DNA of 64,000 nucleotides from positions 125,112 to 189,111 of the forward strand of contig JAHDBA010000002.1 in assembly GCA_020630615.1 (NCBI GenBank), given 5' to 3'. The notes below the pieces were generated by a model, which was not told where the DNA came from, did no database searches, and saw only the letters and a program-made list of their open reading frames with translations. Shown piece after piece: positions 33,728 to 42,176 of this stretch; position 1 is the first letter of the stretch; the number at the start of each line of letters is the position of its first letter. Source of the stretch: Myxococcota bacterium (lineage in GTDB: Bacteria > Myxococcota > UBA727 > JAHDBA01). Made by a program: the position numbers and the translations under genes.

Positions 33728-34666
33728 CTACAAACGATTTGAATTGGATGCTATTTCCTTCATGATTCCTAGACTTGGACTCGGGTCAACGGGGATTCCA
33801 GAGCGCCTGATTTCATAATGCAAGTGGGGGATGAGTGTTGACCCACTTGATCCTACCTTGCCAATGATTTGTCCTCGAGTAACGCGATCAAAGCGCTCAA
33901 CATCAATTTCATTCAGATGCGCATAGAGAGTCGTGTAATCGCCTGCATGGCGAATCCAGATGCTTTGACCATAGATTGGTAGCGTTCCCGCAAAGACTAC
34001 CCATCCGTCCTGAGTGCTGCGAACTCGACTCTTTAAGGGAGCTTTGAAGTCAAGACCCGTATGCAGAGAGGACTCGCCTTGCCAATTGGGATTTTGCTTT
34101 CCGAATCGGCTTTGAATCCAACCCATGGTTGGCCAACCCCTTGGAGACCATGGCCCAGCATTTAAATGCATATTCTTCGTGGATGCGATTTTCGACTTCT
34201 CTTCACCAAAAAGAAATCCAATTTGATCATGAAGTTTAGGATCAAAGAGGTGTTGAACAAGTTCTTTATTGGCCGCTCTGTGGTCTTGAATCCAGCTTTG
34301 GGTTGTCTTCAGTGTGTGAATATCTTGACTCGGTTGTTGTCCACTTTCTTCGTGTTGCGTGTTGCTTCTTGGGTACAAAAGATCGAGCCTCTCTCTCGTT
34401 TTCTGTGCAGAACGCACTTTATTGTTGAGGTCGCGAATATTGGTATTGTGCTTTTCTTCAATGAAAAGCGATTGACTTGGCTTCAGCACATTATCATTCG
34501 AGGTTGCCCCAACAAAACTTCTAATCTTGAAGACAGAAAACGTAAGTAAAGACAAAATCACTAGGCTCACGAGTAAAAAGAGCCATGGTGAAATGGTCCA
34601 TGACCTTAGCGTTGCATTTCGGTCGGATTTAAATCCAATTTGTATGCGATTGGAATTGTGCGTCAT
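33728..34666 (-). CDS. M23-family peptidoglycan endopeptidase, membrane-anchored
   Basis: The 312-residue protein has a short cytoplasmic start, one membrane helix (WLFLLVSLVILSLLTF), a coiled-coil-prone region (residues about 70-150, NNKVRSAQKTRERLDLL) and a C-terminal LytM/M23 domain. The zinc motifs are SLHTGLDFKAP (H-x3-D) and PHLHYEIRRSG (HxH). GWVVFAGTLPIYGQSIWIRH and YTTLYAHLNEI are the usual central strands. It cleaves peptide cross-links or acts as an EnvC-like activator. All zinc ligands are present, so activity is plausible. Confidence 0.93.
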   Translation of the reverse strand: MTHNSNRIQIGFKSDRNATLRSWTISPWLFLLVSLVILSLLTFSVFKIRSFVGATSNDNVLKPSQSLFIEEKHNTNIRDLNNKVRSAQKTRERLDLLYPRSNTQHEESGQQPSQDIHTLKTTQSWIQDHRAANKELVQHLFDPKLHDQIGFLFGEEKSKIASTKNMHLNAGPWSPRGWPTMGWIQSRFGKQNPNWQGESSLHTGLDFKAPLKSRVRSTQDGWVVFAGTLPIYGQSIWIRHAGDYTTLYAHLNEIDVERFDRVTRGQIIGKVGSSGSTLIPHLHYEIRRSGIPVDPSPSLGIMKEIASNSNRL

Positions 34667-34772
34667 AGAATTTCTATACGTCCAGCTTCAGAAAGTTGAG
34701 TCATCGACCCCTTGATAATGCAAACATTAAATGCAGGAAACCCATTGTTCCAATTGAACCAGCATTTAGCCT

Positions 34773-35630
34773 TTAATCTTCTAGAAAACCTGCATTGTAG
34801 GCTGCGCCACCTGCTACCGGATCAACGTCATCGGAACCATCTAAAAACTCAGGAGCACTTTCGTCGCCAACATAGGAAAGAACAACAGTAATATTGTCCT
34901 CACCACCTCTGGCATTGGCGAGATCAATAAGGCGTGAGGGGAGTTCATGAAGAAAATTGCCGGTCATAATCGAATGGATCTCTTGATCGTTCAAATGACC
35001 CGTCAGGCCATCCGAGCACAACAGGAAGAGATCGTGTGGCTGCGTCTCGACCGCGATCATATCAATCTCAACATTGGGATCAAAGCCCACTGAGCGCGTG
35101 ATGATATTCTTGAAACGACTTTGCTCTGCTTGCTCCTGAGAGATCATCCCTGCTTTCAGTTGTTCGTTGACTAAAGAATGGTCCTCTGAAAGTTGTAAGA
35201 TCCGTTCATCTCGAACGAGATAGCATCGGCTATCACCCACATGTGCAATGAAGCCCATTTTATGCGTCAAGAGCATTGCCGTGGTTGTAGTTCCCATACT
35301 TTGCTGATGTGGATTCTCTTGTCCGTACTCATAAACCACGGAGCAGGCACGTTTCATGGCAGAGTTCAATACTTGAGCTGCAGGGTTTCCATCGATTGGA
35401 CCTTCATAGCGCATCGCTTCATCGAGCACCTCGGTATTCGCACTAATCGATTGCTGAATCGCATGAACCGCTAGCCCTGACGCAACTTCTCCACACGCAT
35501 GACCACCCATGCCATCGGCAACAACAAAGACTTTGTGTTCAGGCATAATGAGGAAACTGTCTTCATTATGCTCGCGTTTCATACCAACGTCACTTGCGCC
35601 CCATGATAAAACCTTCACAACGAACCTCAA
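34773..35630 (-). CDS. PP2C-family protein serine/threonine phosphatase
   Basis: The 285-residue phosphatase has all PP2C metal motifs: SDVGMKREHNEDSF, VVADGMGGHACGEVAS, HVGDSRCYLVRD, LLCSDGLTGHLND and GGEDNITVVL. It has no membrane helix and acts in the cytosol against Ser/Thr kinases such as PknB-type, none of which is in the window. The C-terminal 30 residues (VGDESAPEFLDGSDDVDP) are acidic. FHA-domain proteins elsewhere in the window are possible partners in such signalling, by inference. Confidence 0.95.
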   Translation of the reverse strand: MRFVVKVLSWGASDVGMKREHNEDSFLIMPEHKVFVVADGMGGHACGEVASGLAVHAIQQSISANTEVLDEAMRYEGPIDGNPAAQVLNSAMKRACSVVYEYGQENPHQQSMGTTTTAMLLTHKMGFIAHVGDSRCYLVRDERILQLSEDHSLVNEQLKAGMISQEQAEQSRFKNIITRSVGFDPNVEIDMIAVETQPHDLFLLCSDGLTGHLNDQEIHSIMTGNFLHELPSRLIDLANARGGEDNITVVLSYVGDESAPEFLDGSDDVDPVAGGAAYNAGFLED

Positions 35631-35747
35631 GAAAAAGTAACCTTCCTAGATTAGCCTTCATCCCACAAAAAGGCCAAGTCTTTGTCCGTCGGCATTCATA
35701 TTTTCCAAGTGAACTCCTAAGAAGCCCTGTTGGCGGTCGAATGAGCT

Positions 35748-38135
35748 GTGTTAGACATCCCTATGCTTCATTCGTTACAACCCGTCGAGCTCAAGAGAAT
35801 TGTTGAAAGTCACTTGGGGCATCTGCGTTATATTGATCGTGAGACATTGTTGCCTCATATCACTCATGATTCTCAAGGGATTCAACCCTTAAAGTGCTGC
35901 AAATCGTATTCATACTTAAAAAAGCAAGGGTATTCGCGCGAAACTTTTGAAAGTGAGCTTGAAGCTATTTTATCCATGAGTCGCTTTCGCACCTCAATTG
36001 ATTCGAAAGCATCCGTTGAACTTCTTGAACTGATGATCTTGACACGCGCAACCGACAACATGTTGAAACATCTTTTTATGAGTGCCGAGATGCAATACAA
36101 AGGTCGCGGTGTTCAAGGGAAAGGTTTTCGCTCTTTGGGACAAGAAGCGATAGCTGGCGCGAGCCTTGCCATGCGATACGGTCCAAATTTTGGAAGTCAA
36201 CAAGGTTGGACGGGTGATGTGATTGGGCCACTCATTCGCGATTTGGCATTGATGTTGGCATTTACCGATGATGTGCGGCTTGCGTTGAACGCCCAAGTTG
36301 GAAAAGACGCCGCACCCATGTTCGGACGCGATCTTCATTACGGTGACTATGAACGAGGGGTTTTACCGGCTGCTGCTCCACTCTCAATTGCAACGACGAC
36401 TCTTGTCGGTACAGCCTTTGCTTTTAAGCTTAAGAATCAGGCTCGCGTTGCATTCTCGATGATTGGCGAGGGCGGATCGAGTTTGGGTGAATGGCATGAA
36501 GCCATCAATTGTGCGGGTGTCCACAATCTGCCAATCGTTTTTTGCATTCAAAACAATCAAACAGCACTTTCAACTCCACGCAATGGACAGTCTCGTGTGC
36601 GTTCGTTCCGAGAGAAAGCGGTTGGGTATGGATTGCCTGGCGTTTGTGTAGATGGTAACGACCCGACCTGGGTTGGGGCAGCATTTCATTGGGCTGCACA
36701 GAGGGCGCGGTCAGGCCAAGGCCCTAGCGTTATTGAGCTTGAAACCATGCGCATGTGTGGTCACGCGCATCATGATGACATGCTCTATCTTGGTGAGGAA
36801 CCCAAAATTGGATTTGAACTTCCTGTGGCCAGTAAAAGTGGGTATGCGAATACAGAGCTTTACCAACAATGGCGAACTCAAGATCCGATTATCCGTTTCG
36901 CCAATCGTTTGATGGAATCCGGAACTCTGCGCGAATCTGATATTGAAGTGATGAAAAATCGTTCTCAAGCCCGGTGCGAAGATGCAAAGAATGAAATTGC
37001 TAGGCTTCAATGGCCTAAAGAATCGAGTGTTTGTCATAACGTGACATCGCATCAGAACGTTGCTAAACGCGTCCTTGAACTGCCAGAAAGTTCCTCACAA
37101 GGGCTTATCAATCCATCACTTTCGAGAACAATTGAAGTGGCCCCTGACTTTGACCGATCGGGAACGACGTATTTGGATGCAATTGCGGAGGGCCTCGATC
37201 GTGTACTAAAATCTCACGAAAATGCCTTTATTATGGGTGAAGACTGCGGTGCCCCTTACGGCAATGCATTCCTTCTTTTGCGTTCGTTGCTCAAAGAACA
37301 TGGCGATAAAATCTACAACATGCCTATCGCAGAAGGAGGCATCCTCGGCACATTAATCGGTGCGGCACTTGAGGGTTGTTGTGCGATTGGTGAAATGCAA
37401 TTCAATGATTTTGTCGCATCTGGATTCAATCAGTTGGTCAACAATGCTGCTAAACTTCGTTATCGCACGGGCTTGAGTGCGCCATGTGTGGTTCGGATGC
37501 CCTGGGGCGGGCTGAGACGTGCGGGGCCTTATCATTCGCAGGATACTTCACCTTGGTTTTACCGTACGCCGGGTTTGGTTATCGTCGCACCATCGACACC
37601 CTATGATGCTTGGCATCTGATCCAAGATGCTGCAGACTGCGATGACCCTGTATTGTACTATGAACATATTGCGCTTTACCGAAAGCCTAGCATTAAACAA
37701 AGCAAACCATGGTCGCGCAATGAATCAATGATTGGTAAAGCCGCCTTGCGTCGTGTCGGTGAAGATCTCGTTATTATTTCATACGGCGCCTTTGTCCATC
37801 GAGCGATCGAAGTTGCAGATGCGCTTTCAACTGAGGGTTATGAGTGCGCAGTCTTGGATCTTCGGTCCTTATCGCCTTTGGATTGGGATGCAATTGATGC
37901 GCAAGTCATTCATAATTCCAAAGTGTTACTGGTTGGCGAAGATACCAAAAAAGGATCGATATTAGAGTCGATAGGATCCGAAATTTCTGAGCGCCATTAC
38001 TTTAACCTCGACGCTCCTGTGAAGGTACTCGGTTCTTTGGACACGCCCGTTCCTTATGCCCCCTCACTTGAGGATGCCTTTTTAACTTCCGTTGAAGAAA
38101 TACGTCAGTGTGCACGCAATCTATTGAGGTGGTAA
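35748..38135 (+). CDS. Fused E1 alpha/beta of a 2-oxoacid dehydrogenase
   Basis: The 795-residue protein joins both E1 chains of a thiamine-diphosphate enzyme of the pyruvate or branched-chain type. Residues about 60-400 are alpha-like: GVQGKGFRSLGQEAIAG, the ThDP site GEGGSSLGEWHEA then IVFCIQNNQTAL, and RMCGHAHHDDMLYLG. A linker follows. Residues about 465-795 are beta-like: FIMGEDCGAPYGNAF, IAEGGILGTLIGAALEG, FNQLVNNAAKLRYRTG and APSTPYDAWHLIQDA. The start is GTG 35748 or ATG 35763, neither with a strong Shine-Dalgarno. No E2 or E3 gene is beside it. Substrate class cannot be decided by eye. Confidence 0.93.
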   Translation: MLDIPMLHSLQPVELKRIVESHLGHLRYIDRETLLPHITHDSQGIQPLKCCKSYSYLKKQGYSRETFESELEAILSMSRFRTSIDSKASVELLELMILTRATDNMLKHLFMSAEMQYKGRGVQGKGFRSLGQEAIAGASLAMRYGPNFGSQQGWTGDVIGPLIRDLALMLAFTDDVRLALNAQVGKDAAPMFGRDLHYGDYERGVLPAAAPLSIATTTLVGTAFAFKLKNQARVAFSMIGEGGSSLGEWHEAINCAGVHNLPIVFCIQNNQTALSTPRNGQSRVRSFREKAVGYGLPGVCVDGNDPTWVGAAFHWAAQRARSGQGPSVIELETMRMCGHAHHDDMLYLGEEPKIGFELPVASKSGYANTELYQQWRTQDPIIRFANRLMESGTLRESDIEVMKNRSQARCEDAKNEIARLQWPKESSVCHNVTSHQNVAKRVLELPESSSQGLINPSLSRTIEVAPDFDRSGTTYLDAIAEGLDRVLKSHENAFIMGEDCGAPYGNAFLLLRSLLKEHGDKIYNMPIAEGGILGTLIGAALEGCCAIGEMQFNDFVASGFNQLVNNAAKLRYRTGLSAPCVVRMPWGGLRRAGPYHSQDTSPWFYRTPGLVIVAPSTPYDAWHLIQDAADCDDPVLYYEHIALYRKPSIKQSKPWSRNESMIGKAALRRVGEDLVIISYGAFVHRAIEVADALSTEGYECAVLDLRSLSPLDWDAIDAQVIHNSKVLLVGEDTKKGSILESIGSEISERHYFNLDAPVKVLGSLDTPVPYAPSLEDAFLTSVEEIRQCARNLLRW

Positions 38136-38138
38136 AAA

Positions 38139-38867
38139 ATGCTGACACAAAAAGCATTGCTCGAATCAAAAGCAGAACGAATCGCGCCTTTAAAGGTGCT
38201 TAATCGTGAGAGGAATAACGAGGCCTCTCGCGAAGAGCTTTTGGTGAATGAGATCTATCGCTCGCTTCAAGGTGAAGGAACACACAGCGGATTAGCGTGT
38301 TGGTTTGTCCGATTAACGGGATGCCATCTTCGTTGTCGCTACTGTGATAGTGAGCACTCTTTTTACAAGGGCCAAATTGTTAACATTCAAGATATTCTAA
38401 AAAGGTTGGACCTTGCAAAAGCCCGCTATGTGCAGCTGACGGGTGGTGAACCTTTACTTCAAAAGAGTGTTTTTCGATTGATGACAGAGCTGTCCAACGA
38501 AGGTTTTCAAGTGCTGCTTGAAACCTCGGGCACGGTTTCAACGGCACGCGTCGACCCTCGTGTCATATCAATCATTGATTTGAAGACCCCTTCATCCGGT
38601 GAATCGTCCCGCAATCATTTTGAAAACTATCGCCGTTTGCGAACCCATGATGAAATCAAGGCGGTAATTGAGACGCGAGAAGATTTTGATTACACTTTGA
38701 ATGTAGTTAGGACCCAGCAAATTAAGCCTTCACAGGTCCTTATTTCTCCTTCCTATGGTCGCATTGAATTACCACGATTGGCGGAGTGGATCCTTGAATC
38801 CTCATTACCGCTTCGACTGCAGACGCAACTTCACAAAACGATTTGGGGTGAGAAGCAAGGGGTTTGA
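38139..38867 (+). CDS. queE: 7-carboxy-7-deazaguanine synthase (radical SAM)
   Basis: QueE rearranges CPH4 to 7-carboxy-7-deazaguanine in queuosine/preQ0 synthesis. The family start EIYRSLQGEGTHSGLACWFV is followed by the radical SAM cluster GCHLRCRYCD (Cys62, 66, 69). The glycine motif is VQLTGGEPLLQ, and LLETSGTVSTA follows. The 30-residue N-terminal leader before EIYRSLQ is longer than usual. The gene starts three bases after the E1 fusion, so the two are likely cotranscribed. QueC, QueD and QueF are not in view. Confidence 0.94.
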   Translation: MLTQKALLESKAERIAPLKVLNRERNNEASREELLVNEIYRSLQGEGTHSGLACWFVRLTGCHLRCRYCDSEHSFYKGQIVNIQDILKRLDLAKARYVQLTGGEPLLQKSVFRLMTELSNEGFQVLLETSGTVSTARVDPRVISIIDLKTPSSGESSRNHFENYRRLRTHDEIKAVIETREDFDYTLNVVRTQQIKPSQVLISPSYGRIELPRLAEWILESSLPLRLQTQLHKTIWGEKQGV

Positions 38868-38893
38868 GGTGGTCGCTTATTCTTTTGTACGAT

Positions 38894-39286
38894 CTACCTA
38901 ACATTATCAAGAAGAAAACCTGTGAAATGCCATGTCATAATCCCTGCATAGACACCGAATGCCAGAAGAAGACCACCTACAGCAAGATACGAACGACAAA
39001 ATCGAAGAAGCAAAGCCAAGCCTACAACAATAAGAAGCCCTTTGCCTGCAAGAAAAAGCCATGGTGATTCTTGAATCAATGCATCCATGATGGGGTTGGC
39101 TTCTTTCGCCATTCCTTTCGAAATCCAAAAGAGTGTTAGCAATGCGTCTGCGATATTCATCACAGCAACTAGAAGTGTCATAAGGATAGCACTACGCGTC
39201 ACGTGGGCCTGTTCACTACGAGAGAATCGCCCGGGTCCAGTGGGGCCATCCCAGCTGTGATCATTGTTTTTACGCTTCCAGATCAT
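38894..39286 (-). CDS. DUF5658-like small membrane protein
   Basis: The 130-residue protein has an N-terminal polar stretch and three to four hydrophobic helices. The motif ADALLTLFWISKGMAKEANP followed by a helix (WLFLAGKGLLIVVGLALLL) matches the DUF5658 pattern. The function is unknown for the family. It is convergent with queE. Confidence 0.8.
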   Translation of the reverse strand: MIWKRKNNDHSWDGPTGPGRFSRSEQAHVTRSAILMTLLVAVMNIADALLTLFWISKGMAKEANPIMDALIQESPWLFLAGKGLLIVVGLALLLRFCRSYLAVGGLLLAFGVYAGIMTWHFTGFLLDNVR

Positions 39287-39389
39287 AAGTCATTCTATCT
39301 CTGAGGCGTACCACGAGTGAAGTGTATCATTTTGGTGAATTACTTTGAGGCACTTGAACTGGCAGTGCTCTTCTTATTAAGCTTGAAGG

Positions 39390-40649
39390 GTGTTTTCACT
39401 CAATCCCAGTATACAGATGCATGAAGTTGGTCGTGGCGATACCCTATATCAAATTGCACGTGAAAAGTTGTGCCTTGAAGATGGCGAGACCAATGCTGAG
39501 TTGGGTCTCTTTGTTCGTGCAACAGCAAAGTTAAACGGTATCAAAGCGGACGCTCTTTTGAATCCTGGTGATGCCATAATGTTGCCACCGGTGGAAATTA
39601 CAGTGAGTCCAGGTCAAGTGGATATGGACACCCTCTTCGATATCTATGGGCTTAGCGATTATATTGTTGCTCCGGATTTGACGGTGGTGGATGATGTCAA
39701 GAAGGACACGAACCCCCTTCCGCAACTATTGGAATACTCTTTCGTGGAGGACAACGCTAAAAGTGTTGACGTTGTCGACGAGTTCGAGGTTCACGGGCAA
39801 AGTTTTGACGCTGTTCAAGAGATCAAGAAATTGAAAAGCGAGTTTCAATCAAAAACCACGTCGCAACAAAGCAGTCTACAGGCTTTTTTAAGTCTTATGG
39901 GATATCCGTGCAGTATCGATGGAGATTATGGACCCAACACAGAGGCGGCGTTGATCGATCTTTGTCGTGATTACCAACTGAATCTTTCAAGTTTAGAGAC
40001 ACTCTATTTTGATATTGGTGCATTGGCGTCGGTTGAGCTGAGTGAAGAGCTGAATGTCTTTGGTCGGGAGCAGTTTGCTCAGAATGGCCCAGAAGGTGAC
40101 TATATGTATGCAAACAAACGCCATACATTGAGGCGTAGTGGGTGCTTGCTAACAGCTTTGGCAAACGGCTTGACCAATGAAGAAAGAGCAGAGGCAATGC
40201 AAGAAATAGGGGCCAATGATTTCTCCCTGAAAAACTTCGATCGCTACCTCAAAACAAAAACAAAAGCCTTTGAAGGGACGAACCTCAACATTCAGACTTT
40301 TGCCCAATCTCTCGGCTTTGTTTACGATGATGACTTACGTTGGTCGGGGATGCGCGGTCACAAGTGGGTTGCTGAAACTCTTCATGCGATCCAAAGAGGA
40401 GACCTTGTTCTAGCTCAGGTGTCTGATGGCCAGGGAAGCCATCACTTCGTTCGTGTCACCGGACTTTCAATGGACGACGAGGGGGAACTGGGAATTGAGT
40501 TTGAAGACCCAGTATCTCAAGACAGGCAAAATCCGACACTTTCGACATTCAAAATTGATGCACGAGGACGCGCCATCGCTCCCAAAGAAAGCACCGGGCA
40601 AAAACTTCGTTACCGCGCCTTAAACTTCAGGTTTTTGCGTCGCGATTAA
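39390..40649 (+). CDS. LysM / PG-binding / C39-like peptidase protein
   Basis: The 419-residue protein has an N-terminal LysM-like domain (GRGDTLYQIAREKL and LNPGDAIMLPP). A peptidoglycan-binding domain follows (LMGYPCSIDGDYGPNTEAAL). The C-terminal region is C39/papain-like: Cys in RRSGCLLTALANGL, His in GSHHFVRVTG, and Asp in IEFEDPVSQ. No signal peptide is seen, so export by an unusual route or lysis is possible. Start is GTG 39390 or ATG 39417, both with weak Shine-Dalgarno. The combination suggests a cell-wall-acting protease or phage-tail-like lytic protein; that is inference. Confidence 0.78.
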   Translation: MFSLNPSIQMHEVGRGDTLYQIAREKLCLEDGETNAELGLFVRATAKLNGIKADALLNPGDAIMLPPVEITVSPGQVDMDTLFDIYGLSDYIVAPDLTVVDDVKKDTNPLPQLLEYSFVEDNAKSVDVVDEFEVHGQSFDAVQEIKKLKSEFQSKTTSQQSSLQAFLSLMGYPCSIDGDYGPNTEAALIDLCRDYQLNLSSLETLYFDIGALASVELSEELNVFGREQFAQNGPEGDYMYANKRHTLRRSGCLLTALANGLTNEERAEAMQEIGANDFSLKNFDRYLKTKTKAFEGTNLNIQTFAQSLGFVYDDDLRWSGMRGHKWVAETLHAIQRGDLVLAQVSDGQGSHHFVRVTGLSMDDEGELGIEFEDPVSQDRQNPTLSTFKIDARGRAIAPKESTGQKLRYRALNFRFLRRD

Positions 40650-40783
40650 AACCCATAAAGGCATAAAGCCATAAGCTTCCCATTAAAAAAAACGTGAAGA
40701 GAAAGCAATGGTCTTGAAAGCTTTGCCTGAAAGCAGCACCTTGTGTGTGAGACCTGATACGAATCGGTCTGTGAAGAGGTCGA

Positions 40784-41683
40784 ATGTCCAATACTCGATT
40801 AGTGATTGTGGGTGGTTTTGATCCCTCTGCGGGAGCTGGGGTGCTGAGCGACTATACCTTCGCAAAAGTGTGGACTGAAAATATTGAATCGATTCTAACA
40901 TGCACCACGCTTCAACGTGCAAACTCATTTCAATCGCTTCGCGCGCTACCGACAGATGATTTTCAAGCATCATTGAATTGGGTTGAATGGGAACACACGC
41001 AAGTATTGAAGACTGGGGCTATGGGCTCGTTTGAAAACCTTGAAGCATTGTGTGAGAAACTTCGAAGTCTTGGAGCTATCGCACCAAGGTGGTGGATCCT
41101 TGATCCGGTCCGCTTGGCAACGAGCGGTGGGATTTTAATGCATGACTCCGCAGCGTCGAAACCCAATTATTGGAAGTATTTGGCTTCCATCTTTGCCGAT
41201 CTGAACACAACACATATTGTTCTCACACCAAACCGTAGTGAAGGATTAGAAATGATGAAGTCCTTCAACCTGAGTCGATCGGACATGCGTCAAGCGTCTC
41301 TTGAGAGATGGTCTGAACTCGCGCTTCAATGCATCAAGGCGTTGAATCTGAAGGGACTTCTGATTAAGTCTTTTCGCGTCTCGGACGAAAGCATCGAAGA
41401 TCTCTGGGTTGATCCAAAGGGAGAATACCGAAGCTACTCGCAAACTCGACGCCAGGTTGATGCCCATGGGACAGGATGTGCATATGCAAGTTCAATCGCT
41501 GGGGCATTAACCTCAAAATTAGCCATTGAAGACTCGATTGAGCAGGCCCATCGTATGATGCAAAAAGCTTTGAAGGAGAGCGAAAGCTCAACTCACAAGG
41601 GACGGGTGAATTTACAACAACCGAGTCCAACTCTTCGAAATCGTATCAATACTAAAGCTGGGTGGTCAGAAGATGGTGGATGA
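40784..41683 (+). CDS. thiD: ThiD-like hydroxymethylpyrimidine (phosphate) kinase
   Basis: The 299-residue protein is a ribokinase-fold enzyme like ThiD, which phosphorylates HMP and HMP-P for thiamine synthesis. The start LVIVGGFDPSAGAGVLSD corresponds to ThiD's IAGSDSSGGAGI. WILDPVRLATSGG and TPNRSEG are the next motifs, and the anion hole with catalytic Asp is VDAHGTGCAYASSIAG. The N-terminal pocket residues differ from typical ThiD (GGFDPSAGAG), so specificity may differ. The ATG has AGAGG upstream. It overlaps tadA by 11 bases. Confidence 0.82.
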   Translation: MSNTRLVIVGGFDPSAGAGVLSDYTFAKVWTENIESILTCTTLQRANSFQSLRALPTDDFQASLNWVEWEHTQVLKTGAMGSFENLEALCEKLRSLGAIAPRWWILDPVRLATSGGILMHDSAASKPNYWKYLASIFADLNTTHIVLTPNRSEGLEMMKSFNLSRSDMRQASLERWSELALQCIKALNLKGLLIKSFRVSDESIEDLWVDPKGEYRSYSQTRRQVDAHGTGCAYASSIAGALTSKLAIEDSIEQAHRMMQKALKESESSTHKGRVNLQQPSPTLRNRINTKAGWSEDGG

Positions 41684-42176
41684 ACACGGTCAATGGTCTC
41701 AAAGGGACCTAACGTACATGTCACGTGCTCTTGAACTGGCTGACCATGCCGCTTCACTTGGGGATGTTCCTGTCGGTGCCGTCATCGTTCTGGATGATCA
41801 AATTATCGGTGAAGGGTGGAATACACGGGAAAACCAAAGGCGCCCAACAGGCCACGCAGAGATCATGGCGATTGAGTCTGCAGCCTTGCATCTTGCAGCA
41901 TGGCGACTTCTCGACACCACGATGTATGTCACCTTGGAACCGTGTTTTATGTGTGCGGGTGCCATTGTGAACTCGCGCATCACTCGAGTCGTGTGTGCTG
42001 CTCTAGACCCAAAAGCTGGTGCAATGGTCTCGAAGGGGCATGTGGGCACCACACCCGATTTGAATCACCAAGTCGCTCTCTCAACAGGTTGCCTTGCCGA
42101 GCAAAGCTCGAGGCGCTTGAAGGATTTTTTCAAAGCCCGGCGCGCAGAGATTAAAAAGTCAAAAGCTCTTTCGTAA
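41673..42176 (+). CDS. tadA: tRNA-specific adenosine deaminase TadA
   Basis: TadA makes inosine-34 in tRNA-Arg(ACG). The zinc/catalytic motifs are GHAEIMAIESAA (His61, Glu63) and LEPCFMCAGAIVNSRI (Cys91, Cys94). The N-terminal region DVPVGAVIVLDDQIIGEGWN is typical. The product has 167 residues, the family's usual length. Its start overlaps the end of the thiD-like gene, suggesting translational coupling. Confidence 0.95.
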   Translation: MVDEHGQWSQRDLTYMSRALELADHAASLGDVPVGAVIVLDDQIIGEGWNTRENQRRPTGHAEIMAIESAALHLAAWRLLDTTMYVTLEPCFMCAGAIVNSRITRVVCAALDPKAGAMVSKGHVGTTPDLNHQVALSTGCLAEQSSRRLKDFFKARRAEIKKSKALS

